Shown: positions 12,411 through 22,078 of the stretch, one piece after another
Numbering within the stretch: position 1 is the first letter of the stretch
Layout of the letters: every line of letters starts with the position of its first letter
NCBI GenBank assembly: GCA_026182355.1
Contig: JAPFBL010000168.1
Location: forward strand, 1,253,501-1,317,500
DNA from: Hermatobates lingyangjiaoensis
Lineage: Eukaryota; Arthropoda; Insecta; Hemiptera; Hermatobatidae
Reading direction: 5' to 3'
DNA length: 64,000 nt
Position numbers and translations under genes: made by a program
The notes under the pieces: model-generated
Seen by the model: only the letters and a program-made list of their open reading frames with translations
Database searches by the model: none
Told to the model about the DNA's origin: nothing

Positions 12411-12560
12411 CAATCGACAATACGAAATGAGAAAAAAACCTTAACAAGCGGTCTTTGTCAGAGTCAAATGTCAACTGCAGTTGAGATTTTTTCTCATATC
12501 GTATTGTGGTTTGAACATTGATTGTTATTTTACGTGTTTATTGTGAAATCTTGTTTTATA
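12410..12560. mobile_element. Family A pLTR fold-back, diverged
   Basis: Antisense part (ATACGAAATGAGAAAAAAACC, AACAAGCGGTCTTTGTCAGAGTC) followed by a sense part (TTTTTTCTCATATCGTATTGTGGTTTGAACATTG, GTGTTTATTGTGAAATCTTG) running into (TA)n. The sense half lacks the hammerhead core. Confidence 0.75.
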
Positions 12561-12569
12561 TATATATAT

Positions 12570-12765
12570 ACATCAACGTCTGAACCACAGTAAGAAATGA
12601 GAAAAAAAACTTAAGATCTTTCAGCTGTAACACTGATGAAACCGCCCTGTCTTCCTGCGGGACTCTTCGCTCTTCGCACCTCCTGATGACGACGATGGTC
12701 GAAATATCGATGTGAGTTGTCTGTGTCTTTTATCTCTTCGTTTTGAAATTTACTCGGTAATATAG
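12570..12765. mobile_element. Composite: family A (antisense) joined to family C pLTR (sense)
   Basis: 12575-12632 is antisense family A. It joins directly to a sense family C pLTR whose core is at about 12678-12715: CTGATGA, C, GAC-GATG-GTC hairpin, GAA, ATAT, then C. The C flank (TCTTCGCTCTTCGCAC, TGTCTGTGTCTTT, TCTTCGTTTTGAAATTT) matches 49795-49995. (TA)n follows at 12767. The junction shows chimaeric end structures exist. Confidence 0.75.
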
Positions 12766-12799
12766 TATATATATATATATATATATATAAATATATATA

Positions 12800-14140
12800 A
12801 AATATTTATAAAAACGAGAAGCAGTAGTCAAGCAGATAGACAAGTCATAAGATCACTACACAACAGCAAGGAAGGAATGAAATATATCTTTTCCATACTT
12901 CCTCTCTCAACATTATATATGTCACAACGCACATATATGCGTGTATATGTATATTAACTAACCAGTAATTGGAGTTGATTGTTACAGTTTAAAATCGGCG
13001 ATTTATGTTTATTTTGTTAAATTTATCTTTGGTATTGATTAGATTTATATTCTATATATATCTTTATGAAAAGTCATAGTGATTTTGTTCTAACAAAGTT
13101 TAAAATATCACTAAGTATTGATCGAATTTACTGATTGTACTGTAGAAGTTAATTTAATGCCTTCAATAAAAAATATTGAATTGGCTACGCCCCATTAGCT
13201 ATTCTGGTAAAATTATCTTGAATTTCAAAAAAAAATAGCATAGCTAATCTAACTGAGGTATATTGTATGCTATTTGAAGGAAACGTAAAAATAAAGTGCT
13301 AATCGAATGAAATGCAAAATAGGAATTACGAAATCAGCTTTTAAACTATAGAGAAAAGTCATCTAGTAAAAGTTATGTCGTGAAATTTCTTACTTTCCAA
13401 ACTTGTGCAATCCTTGGGACAGTTGGGCGGGCTTGTGTCCTCCATCAACCAGTCCATTGTTTTCATTTGATTGGTCATTGTCTTGAATTATCTTATTCTT
13501 TTTTTTAAAAAAAAAAAAAGAAACAAGAAATAGAATAAATGACCTGTTGTATTATTTAGTTAAGTCATCATTGGTTGGAGTCTTTTTTTTTTTTTTCATT
13601 TATGAACAGGTTGATTTCTCTTCTCATATGGTCACAAATGGTGGTTTATTTAAATATGTTCTTTATTGTTGCCCGTCACCGTGATGGCGTCATCTGTGAA
13701 AAGTTCTTAACGATCTGGAAAGTTATCAATACATTTCGATTATCATTATACAAAACTTTCTCACATCTTAGTCATAAATCAGAGATGTTGTAATTTAATG
13801 TTTCAAAGCCTGCTACTTGTATTGAATCAATACCAGGAAGTTATATCAACTATAATTCAACTTTGATTTACTTATTAGGTAATTTTATATCTATTATCGA
13901 GATAATATTATTTTTCTTGCGCAATTTATTATGGTTTTTAAAAATTATCCAATGGTTGTAAAGAAGTGGAATGACTAATACTTAAATACTTGACTTCGTA
14001 TTATATAATTTTATTTAAAATTAAATCTCAATAACGAGTCAGCTGTGTAATAGCAACCTCATCGAACTCATCAGTAGCTCGTATCATCAGTATGTTCACT
14101 ATCAAAAACAACAATTTCTATTGTTATAAATGACATTGTA
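12800..14140. other. No gene recognised
   Basis: AT-rich, including short poly-T and poly-A runs near 13500-13600. A 72-codon plus-strand frame at 13575-13793 has no known motif. Confidence 0.4.
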
Positions 14141-14143
14141 ACG

Positions 14144-14500
14144 TTACATCATCAACTAAACAACAGATGTAAACATTTTAATACCTTTTCCTGCAAGATG
14201 CATCATCAACACTAGCACTGCTGCTGTTATCATCAGTACCAATTCTTATAAGGTTACATCATCAACTAAACAAGATATGTAAACATGTTAATACCTTTAC
14301 CTGCAAGATGCAACATCAATACTACCGATGCTGCTGTTATCATCAGTACCAATTCTTATAAAGTTACATCATCAACTAAACAAGAGATGTAAACATTTTA
14401 ATACCTTTACCTGCAAGATGCATCATGAACACCAGCACTGTTGCTGTTATCATCAGTACCAATTCTTATAAAGTTACATATCAACTAAACAAGATATGTA
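14144..14500. repeat. 110-bp tandem repeat, about 3 copies
   Basis: TTACATCATCAACTAAACAA recurs at 14144, 14254, 14364 and (shortened) 14474, a period of exactly 110 bp. The unit also holds ATACCTTTACCTGCAAGATG and GCTGTTATCATCAGTACC. It is rich in ATCATC trinucleotides. Confidence 0.9.
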
Positions 14501-14519
14501 AACATCATCAATATCATTG

Positions 14520-14925
14520 TTTACAAAGTTACATCATCAGCACTAGCACTACTACTCTTATCATCCATGCCATTTCCCATAAAGTACTTCATCAGCACTA
14601 GCAATTACTACAACGTTTATTGTGAATGACATTTCCTATAAATATACATCATCAGCACTACTACTACTATGCTACGTTTATTTTTGAATGATATTTCTAT
14701 ATAAATGTACATCATCAGCACTACTACTACTATGCTACGTTTATTGTGAATGACATTTTCTATAAATGTACATCATCATAACTCTTACTACTGCTACGTT
14801 TATTTGTGAATGACATTTCTATATAAATGTACATCATCAGCACTACTACTACTACTGCCTCGTTTATTGTGAATGGCATTTCCTATAAATGTACATCACA
14901 GAATACTGCTGGTACTCTATATCCA
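14520..14925. repeat. 62-bp tandem repeat, about 6 copies
   Basis: ACATCATCAGCACTACTACT followed by TGCTACGTTTATTGTGAATGACATTTC-CTATAAATGT recurs at about 14646, 14709, 14770, 14831 and 14893 (61-63 bp spacing). It shares the ACATCATCA start with the adjacent 110-bp repeat, so one array probably derives from the other. Confidence 0.9.
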
Positions 14926-14929
14926 TAAG

Positions 14930-15590
14930 AAAGGTAATACTTCAGTTGTAACTAGCATATGTAATAATAAAGGTAATTTTTCAGATTTAAACAGGTTTTC
15001 GGTATGTACGGTTGTTAGTTTGTTTGGTGGCGTTTAGTTACGACAGACAGAGCTTGAATACGACATGCTTGCTAAGACTGTTTGCGCAGCCGGAAGAAGC
15101 ACTGCCGAGTCACGTTTCTACCTTGCAAGATAACTAGCCGGAAAGAGAGAGCAAGTACAGTGTCTGGCGTGGAGCTGAAGGCTTATAATTTAGTAAATAT
15201 ACTTGGAAGGGGGCACACGGGCCATCTCGTCAAGCCCACGCTGCTGCCTAACCTTTGCTCATTCCTTGTCACACTCATCGACTCTCTCCACCTGCCGAAT
15301 CAACTCGCTAACTACGTCTTGATTCAATACACTGTCACGTCGCCACCTTGTGCTTACTTAAAAACACCGGCTGAGCTTTTATATTCCATTTAGAACTTTG
15401 CCGGTGTGTGTGCATACATGTGTGTACCAGAGAAATGGTAAAATGATTTCTATTCCAATGTGATTTCATTTTTCTTCCAAATTTTACTAGCTAAGTATCG
15501 GTGCCAACAATATATTAAATAAATAATTAACCAATTAGATGAAACGATTCTACGAATACAATGAACTAGAATTTTCAAAAGAACACATAG
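14930..15590. other. Moderately GC-rich stretch with a 103-codon frame
   Basis: 15082-15393 (plus) is open from an ATG for 103 codons and is GC-richer than its surroundings. The translation has no domain or signal I recognise. It could be a degraded repeat, an exon fragment or chance. Confidence 0.3.
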
Positions 15591-15594
15591 AAAT

Positions 15595-15870
15595 GAAATC
15601 ACTAAATTTCGATCTCCTCGTCATCAGGAATCTTTCCAAAGGCTGAAAACGACTGGCTTGCGTTCAAAAACAATCACTCAAACATATAGCCAACTTTCGG
15701 AGGGAGGATAAAGAAATAAAAACCAAATAAAGATTAAATTAATGAAAATATTTAACTAAAACTAAAATAAAAAACTATTAACTACTTGCTAAAAAAAAAT
15801 AAAACTAAAAAAAAATATTTAATATATAATTAAAAAAGAATTGTTACTGCTGTTTTAACCCTTTTTCAAT
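15595..15870 (-). mobile_element. PLE 3' end, family C-like, antisense
   Basis: On the minus strand: Lys/Asn-codon-poor AT-rich 3' region, the motif CTCCGAAAGTTGGCTA (about 15690), then a hammerhead-like core at about 15612-15640 (CTGATGA, C, GAGGAGATC, GAA, ATTT). The 3' region from 15685 to 15790 closely resembles 63490-63600, so these are two copies of one PLE lineage. No coding sequence is left. Confidence 0.6.
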
Positions 15871-16191
15871 CTCAATATGAACCACTAAGGTTTGTAAGGT
15901 ACTGATAAACCAAAGTGGCATCGTTAATTATAACTTGAAGAGCTCAACTTAGATCTTGTGTAACTTTGAAAATAATGATTTTAATAAAATATAAAAAATA
16001 AGGTATAGGAACATTTTCAGATTAAAATATTTAAAACAAATGACTTTTGACAAAATATACTGAATTCAACAATTTTATTCTCTACAACTTTTTCTGGTAA
16101 AATTTTTTACAAAATCTTAAAAGAAAACAGAAAAACTTAAAATTTATTACTTGTGCAATCTGTTATAGTGTGTTATTTACTCATACTGGGG

Positions 16192-16325
16192 GATTTCAAA
16201 AAATTACGTCTCCACAAAAAAAGAAGTTTAATTTGAAAACCAACTACTAGTGTTGTTGTAAGTGTTCGAGACGCGTTGTTAGTTTTCATATTAACCTTTT
16301 TTTTTGGGACGTAATTTTTTAAATC
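16192..16325. mobile_element. Family E pLTR fold-back
   Basis: GATTTCAAAAAATTACGTC at 16192 is the near complement of GACGTAATTTTTTAAATC ending at 16325. GTGTTCGAGACGCGTTGTTAG at 16262 is the sense remnant of the E core (TTC, GAG for GAA, ACGCGT). The outside flank (GTGTGTTATTTACTCAT) matches 6090 and 51650. Confidence 0.65.
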
Positions 16326-16879
16326 TTGAAACATAAGTTTAAATTGGCGTTTGCCATTTACCAACTGAGCATGCTTGTCACGTTTTAAAGCCGTAATGTG
16401 GAGAGGCTCAAGTGGAATACTTTAGACATTCTGTTAACTGAAAGTAGACGATATTAGGAATGTATTAATAATTAGGGCCCGATTATGACCTATCCATTAA
16501 ATTGATTATTCCTGATTTTGTGAAAACTGCTGCTGGTCAGTGAAATCTTTTGTAAAACCATATGAGTTTGAAGACAAGTTTATATTTGTACTCTTAAGTT
16601 GTTTTTTTTTATGATTCAGACTATTTTTCAAATGTTCAATCTTAAAAACGATATATGCGACCTGAAATTTAATAACAACAAGAATTATAGATATCAACAT
16701 CAGTTCCTCTCTTGACAACTGGAAGAGGTTTTCAATTCCTGAGAGGCTACAGCCAAAGCAATTAGTCCTGAACTCCTTAATGTAGAGAGAATTAGTTTAT
16801 TTAGAACTTTCCTGTACCTTCCGACGAATCGGGAGTCTAACTCTATCATTTTTATTGAAATAGATATATGAAATGAAAC

Positions 16880-17010
16880 CGGCGTGTGTTTCCGGCATGC
16901 TTGGTCTCCCATTCTCCTTTCTCCTGAAGACGGATCATCCGAAAATTTGAGTTTGCAAGTGTGTCTCTTTCTCTGTGTGTTGTTTTCCTTCGTTTTTGAA
17001 CTGATATATC
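16880..17010 (+). mobile_element. Family B' pLTR, sense
   Basis: TTGGTCTCCCATTCTCCTT precedes a core at 16918-16950: CTGAAGA, C, GGAT/ATCC hairpin, GAA, AATT, T, then GAG pairing with the upstream CTC. GCAAGTGTGTCTC follows. It matches the antisense copies at 7876 and 18555. No (TA)n border, which suggests age or truncation. Confidence 0.75.
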
Positions 17011-17281
17011 AAAAGAAGAAAATATAGGCATTATAACAAACTGTTTTTTGATTACTGACATAATTGTGTGCTGTTAATATTTTATTTATATTATTTTGAT
17101 AATTTTTAAAACATCTGTTGACTATAGTAATTATCATTTGTTGATATATTAAATAATTATATCATATTCTTTGTCGATTATTCATTAGATTTTCTCTTTC
17201 AAAATTTATTATAATTTAGGCCGAAAAACTATTATTTAATGCTTGACGTCATTTATATCAGGTTTTGGAAGCTAATTTTAC

Positions 17282-17350
17282 AAAAGTCCCCGTGGCGCAG
17301 GCGGTAGTGCACTGGATATCCAATTCCAAGGTTGTGGGTTCGGTGACCAC
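17282..17350 (+). other. tRNA-like sequence, probably a retroposon head
   Basis: GTCCCCGTGGCGCAGGCGGTAGTGC resembles a tRNA acceptor start and A box, and GGTTGTGGGTTCGGTGACCACC resembles a B box, but the B box departs from GGTTCGANTCC and the 3' acceptor strand does not pair. It is therefore not a functional tRNA. Downstream GC-rich sequence (17560-17740) may belong to the same retroposon. It is distinct from the other SINE in the window. Confidence 0.5.
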
Positions 17351-17359
17351 CAAATTTCT

Positions 17360-18235
17360 AATATTTTATTCAATTTAGAGCAGCGTGTGCAAATATTTAA
17401 AGGCGAACATCAGCTTTATAAGTATATAGATTACTTGAAGAAGAAAGTACTTGTGAGGCGTGGAGACAGTATCATGGCTTATTATCTGTTATCGGAGCAA
17501 TAATAACTCAATTAAGAAGAATAAAAAGAAAGATGGGACTATAGGAGAAAAAGAAATATAATGGGTTGGGTGGAGACACCTTGTGGCGACTTCGAATGCA
17601 GCTTGGATGATTAGTGGGGCTGCTTAAAAAAAGAGGTGGTATGCACTTAACAAAGCCTGGGGCCAGCCTAATGGATTAGTCGACCAACACCCGGCGTGAT
17701 TACGACTGCCTTCGCAGCTCTGACAGCCCAGCCGGGAAAAAATAAATGGAAATACTATGGAAAGAATTCCCTTCTAATGATGTAAATCTTACCATGAGAG
17801 AGGAATAAGCCAACTTCAATTGGAGTTAATAGACGCTTCATATATCCCAATGAAAGCTACAATTAACTACTCCACACATAGATTATTGAGTTTACAACAT
17901 AATATTAAAACGATGTTTCAAAAAGTCATACAAACTGGCTATTTAAAGCTTTAAAAATCACTGTCTGACGACACAATGGATACTTGATGTAAGTATCTGC
18001 AATTAGTAAGATGACAAAATGAGCAACTCTTGTGTCAGCCAACACTATCTATATATTCCCAAATTGTTCTTAACAACACAGTTTTTGATATGATTTTTTT
18101 TTGAGAGTGAAGTCTTGGAAATCAACTTCTCCTTATTACGCCCTATATCTCCTAAATACATTGAAACGTTGGTAATAAGGAGAAGTCCAATCCCACGACC
18201 TACTCCACAAAAAAACATATAAAATACTGTGAATA
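17360..18235. other. Unidentified; possible retroposon body
   Basis: 17565-17740 is GC-richer (TTGTGGCGACTTCGAATGC, GCGTGATTACGACTGCC) with no open frame of note. A short inverted repeat (CTTCTCCTTATTACG near 18128 and its complement near 18175) is also present. Nothing recognised. Confidence 0.35.
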
Positions 18236-18300
18236 TATATTTATGACTCTATTTGTCCGTTTCGGATCATACTTTCATCGAAAAAGTATATATATATATA
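18236..18300 (+). mobile_element. Family B pLTR tail
   Basis: TTGTCCGTTTCGGATCATAC and TTTCATCGAAAAAGTATATA match the distal end of family B pLTRs at 53425-53475 and 61190-61228. It ends in (TA)n. The core is missing. Confidence 0.75.
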
Positions 18301-18305
18301 CATAA

Positions 18306-18525
18306 ATAAAAAGATTTCACATAAACACGTGAAATAACAAACAATGATCAAACCACAATAAGAAAATGGGAAAGAAAGACTAAGATCTTTCAACCGTAAC
18401 AAGCGGTCTTCGTCAGAGTCAAAAACCCAACTGACTCTGGGGGTTTTTGACTCTGACGAAGACCGCTTGTTACGGTTGAAATATCTTAGTCTTGTTTTCC
18501 CATTTTCTTATTGTGGTTTGATCAT

Positions 18526-18532
<7 letters not shown>
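18306..18532. mobile_element. Family A pLTR antisense/sense fold-back
   Basis: Antisense pLTR (from AAAGATTTCACATAAACACG) joins a sense copy ending GGTTTGATCATTGATA, with both cores present and (TA)n outside each arm. In the sense core stem III has changed from AGATCT to ATATCT (GAAATATCTTAG). No coding sequence lies between the arms. Confidence 0.9.
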
Positions 18533-18554
<22 letters not shown>

Positions 18555-18556
<2 letters not shown>

Positions 18557-18685
18557 CGAGTTCGAGATTAACAAAGAGCAACACACAAAGTAGGGAAACA
18601 CACTTACAGACTCAAATTTTCGGGTAATCCGTCTTCAGGAGAAAAGAGAATGGGAGACCAAGCACGTTGTAGGCGCAACGTGTAT
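18555..18685 (-). mobile_element. Family B' pLTR, antisense
   Basis: Nearly identical to 7876-8005: GAGTTCGAGATTAACAAAG, TTCGGGTAATCCGTCTTCAG. The core is on the minus strand (CTGAAGA, C, GGAT/ACCC, GAA, AATT). Bounded by (TA)n on both sides, and it lies just upstream of the PLE fragment at 18736. Confidence 0.85.
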
Positions 18686-18695
18686 ATATTATTAT

Positions 18696-18734
<39 letters not shown>
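18686..18734. repeat. (TA)n microsatellite
   Basis: Imperfect TA tract directly abutting the 5' truncation point of the PLE coding fragment. Confidence 0.95.
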
Positions 18735-18735
18735 T

Positions 18736-19970
18736 TCCGAGTTTGTCCTCAAACACAATGCCTTCGTGTTTGATGATACATACTATCTCCAAGTCAGAGG
18801 TACAGCAATGGGAACTAGTATGGCCCCATCTTTCGCATGTCTGTTCATGGCAAAGCTAGAACAGGCCTTTCTCAATACCTGCTCTCTCTTGCCCCTTCTC
18901 TATACCCGTTACATAGATGACATCTTTTTTATATGGCCCCACGGGGAAGCCAATTTGACCTTTTTTATCAACTCATTTGAACATTTTTCCCCCTCCATCT
19001 CATTCACTCACTCCGTTTCTGATAAAGCTATAACCTTTTTAGATGTTAATATCACCATAGACAAAGGTAGTTTGGTCACCTCCATATACACAAAGCCAAC
19101 CAATCCCCAACAATATCTCCATTTCAGCAGTTGTCACCCGCCACACATTATGAAGTCTATTCCACGTTCCCTTTCACATCGTATCCATAGAATTTGTAGC
19201 AATATTCAGGACAAACGACACCAGATTAGTCAACTGAAAAATAAATTTCTTGAACGTGGCTACCCCCAACATCTTCTTGACAAGCGTATCATCCCGGCTG
19301 GAATCATTCATACACCTCGAAATAATTGCATTTCCGATAATAATAGCCCCTTCCTCACCACCACATACTTTCCCACAATTAATAAGTTACGCTTAGTCAT
19401 CAAAGAACTCTTCCCTCTCCTGTCATCCTCTCCGACCACTTCCAATATTTTCACCAAATCACCCCGGATTTCCTTCAGACGACCCCCCACTCTGGGCAAT
19501 ATCTTCTCCCATAGAAGTTTTAAACGCTCCAGGCCTGCACCTGACACTTTTGGCACAAAGCAATGTGGCAGAAGGAAATGCCTCACCTGTCCCATCATCA
19601 ATCCTGACAGCCATTTCATTTCGACAGTGAACAACCATTCATACCCTCTCTCCTTTGCTAGTTCTTGCACTTCCAGCAATTGTGTTTATCGTCTGGACTG
19701 CACACAATGTGACTCATTCTACGTGGGCCTGACTTCCACGTCACTTAGCCTCCGTATGAATGGTCACAGGTCATCCGTTGGTCAACGCAAGCAGCTGCCT
19801 GTTGCCACCCACGCCAATCTCCATAACCTTCCTTCAACGATTGCTTCAGGGTTAAAATATTAAGAAAACTCTCAAATGATGACACCCAGACCACTCTAAG
19901 GGCTTCTGAGGAAGCCTTCATTTGGTTATTGGGTGCAAGAAATTCCCCTGGTCTAAATTTAATCAGATGA
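18736..19970 (+). pseudogene. 5'-truncated PLE: RT C-terminal half plus GIY-YIG endonuclease
   Basis: Retroelement polyprotein fragment that would copy element RNA and nick target DNA. The frame enters mid-RT (from 18736, in frame with the codons read from 18766). It contains GTAMGTSMAPS (RT motif with the conserved AMG), the catalytic YIDD box, FLDVNI, and YTKPTNPQQYLHF, then a CX2C-type segment (YRLDCTQCDSFYVGLTS) that is the GIY-YIG module. There is no N-terminal half: the copy is cut at (TA)n, typical of 5' truncation. A stop at 19861 follows a one-base loss near 19832 (the homologous fragment at 61918-62274 reads LPFNDCF there). The original frame continues after that to a stop at 19970. 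Same lineage as the 62-kb fragment, different from the complete PLE at 53.5 kb. Confidence 0.9.
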
Positions 19971-20345
19971 TTTTTTATTTTATTTTTATCTTTATTTATT
20001 TATTTATTTATATTTTTTTCTCGTTTAATTTTAGTTAGTTTAATGTTTTTTTCCTTTCCTTTCTCTTTTTTACTTTTCTCCTCCCTTTTACTTAAATATC
20101 ACTTTTATAATTTTTTTAACTCACAGCCTACACTGGTTCACGTTGGTAAGATGGCTGCACTGCGTGTCATTGTATCGCGCCAGTTTACATCGGCCAGTGG
20201 ACGCATTTACGTCTCCGTTCCTTCATTCTTTCTCCTTTTATTTTATTTTCTTTCTTTCTACTCTCCTGAAGACGGCAAGACGCCGAAATAATCGAGATTC
20301 GTGAGTGTTCGTCCTTTTTCTTGTGTTCTCTAGCTGTAACTTTAA
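19971..20345 (+). mobile_element. 3' untranslated region and pLTR of the same PLE
   Basis: T-rich region followed by a short unique part and then the end of the element, which runs into (TA)n at 20346. The last 90 bases contain the hammerhead-like core. Confidence 0.75.
20261..20297 (+). ncRNA. Hammerhead-like core in PLE 3' end
   Basis: CTCTC, CTGAAGA, C, hairpin GGC-AAGAC-GCC, GAA, then ATAAT-C-GAG. Stem I CTC/GAG pairs. Stem III here is five bases and imperfectly self-complementary, unlike other families. Activity is not shown by sequence alone. Confidence 0.55.
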
Positions 20346-20642
20346 TTATATATATATATATATATACACTTATATATATTCCTAAATTTTGGTAGCAGTC
20401 CTTCTTTGACACACACATTATTGAAAATGACACCAAATTTAGCTGATACCTGTTTCTTAACAAGTTTCTCAATTTTTCTAAATAACACTCTCGTTATTTC
20501 GTCTACACAATAAAGTACATCTCCTATGGTCGACATGTTTCGAATGATCAACATTCATCATCAGGAAGTGAATATGATCTAAGGTGAAATATCTGGTTTA
20601 TATATACATAGAGAAGGTAGAAGGGGTTGTTTTCCATAAAGT
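20346..20642 (-). mobile_element. Family F pLTR with N-terminal PLE codons, antisense
   Basis: Minus strand: core at 20529-20577 (CTGATGA, T, hairpin GAATG-TTGAT-CATTC, GAA, ACATGT, C, GAC). A frame then opens at 20554 and runs 70 codons to the (TA)n at 20346-20367. It encodes Lys-rich sequence ending in the conserved peptide VCVKEGLLPKFRNIY, then Ile/Tyr from the TA tract. The same peptide ends other F copies (26336, 50330, 57553), so this is a shared pLTR that includes the start of the protein. Confidence 0.75.
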
Positions 20643-21062
20643 TTAAGAAATAGTGGGCGTTAATCCTGTGGTGTGAGTGGCCTCTCGGCCTAAGTCGCTA
20701 CCTGCAAGGGTTTCTGGATGTAAACTAAACAGCTTCAAAATACGGCTACTGTTTTCGCCCTGAATATTTAGGCGCGGCTTCAGTTTTTGAATTAATATAG
20801 CCTCTAAAATTTTTAGTTTATGATGGTTACCTTCTTTTTTTATAATTTTAGTTATAATTCTGTTTGTACGCATTAAATTTGGTAGGTTTATTTCTAATAA
20901 ATTCTGATTATTATAGAATTTTAGATAATACCTAAAATACAAATACAAAAAAAAAGTTAACCAGTATTCTAAAGATAGAACAATATGTATTATTATTTGT
21001 TTACCTGAATTGAAGTCGTTCACTGGTGAAACTGGGGCGTTGTGCCAGTTTATTAATAACAA
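20643..21062 (-). pseudogene. PLE GIY-YIG C-terminal fragment
   Basis: Minus-strand 139-codon frame. Its second half (NHHKLKILEAILIQKLKPRLN, about 20828-20750) resembles the end of GIY-YIG domains of PLEs, where a conserved Glu precedes a Lys-Pro-Leu-Asn stretch. It ends in GREATHTTG and a stop at 20643. The first half has no motif and may be out of frame with the parent. It lies just upstream, on this strand, of the family F pLTR, as expected for the 3' end of one PLE unit joined to the start of a second. Confidence 0.65.
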
Positions 21063-22075
21063 TGCTTGTTTACTTCTTAGTTAATTTAGCGCTTATGAAC
21101 AATTATCTTAATCGTGACGCTAGTTTGAACTGAAATATGTTAATACTTGACCTATTTCTAAGTATTAATGGATTTGTTTGTGACTTGAGATATAATTAGA
21201 GAAGACTTAGAGAGGTGGTTGTCTTTATGCTAGTAATTTGAGGGAGTAGTTTTGGAGGGAAGAGTGTCCTCTGTGGTTTGTCCCCCTTAGAGAGCGGTCA
21301 ACTCCTGTATTAGTCATCTGAATGATTCAATTACGGCCAAGGCTAATGTCATTCGGCAAACTCTTAACAGTCATCTAGCAGAAGAAAAAAAAACAGATTA
21401 CTTGAATGACTTTCAAAAAAAAAAAAAAAAACCGTATGGGGGCTCTATCAGGCAATTACTGTTGTCGCAATTACTTTCAAATAAAGTCTGTGTGTTTGAC
21501 AAAAAAATAAATGTGAGTCGGCTTGTTTTGACAATTGTCAGGGGATTTTGAAAACATTTCTACCATTGATACATTAATTTTATAAAGCTTGTAATTTATT
21601 TACTTGTCTGTTTTAACCGATTGTCTGTTTTTTTTTTACAAACTGGATTGTTTTATTGGATTTGACTAGTTGACCCTGGTATGTATCTGTGGACAGACTC
21701 ATAAATAATGGATTGTATTGTATTGAATGTCCAGTTGGAAGCTTTGGATTGGATGTTATATATCAGTTGTGGCAGTGTTCCATTAGGTGGGGTCCTGGTC
21801 TTTCTACACTCGGAGTCAACTCCAGTATTATCTCTGAATCGAATATCTTTTATTCCGTAAGCTTAATTCATGCTATTTAACACTTTATTCGAAATATTTA
21901 CATTAACATGATATTATTCAATAACTAGCACCATATGGCCTATCGACTAATCTACTGTTTCAAGCTAGATTACTTAATCAATACTGGTTCATATATTACC
22001 GAACACTTTTTTGAAGCATCTGAATTGCATCTGCATACTCTCATTTTTGTTACATTACGCTCTCGAGATATTTGA
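21063..22075. other. No gene recognised
   Basis: AT-rich with poly-A (21415-21431) and poly-T runs. A 63-codon plus-strand frame at 21689-21880 has no known domain. Confidence 0.4.
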
Positions 22076-22078
22076 TGT

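Noticed and set aside
12267..12521. Open frames on both strands across TA/TG runs
   Set aside because: The translations are dipeptide repeats from microsatellite; the same applies at 18604, 31856, 40928 and 50237-50584.
15082..15393. 103-codon frame as a host gene
   Set aside because: No domain, no signal, no splice context and no repeat copy to compare; listed only as an unassigned stretch.
17282..17350. Functional tRNA gene
   Set aside because: A and B boxes are suggestive, but the acceptor stem does not pair and the B box departs from the consensus.
19308..19679. 123-codon minus-strand frame
   Set aside because: It is the antisense of the PLE RT/GIY-YIG fragment, which shows clear motifs on the plus strand.
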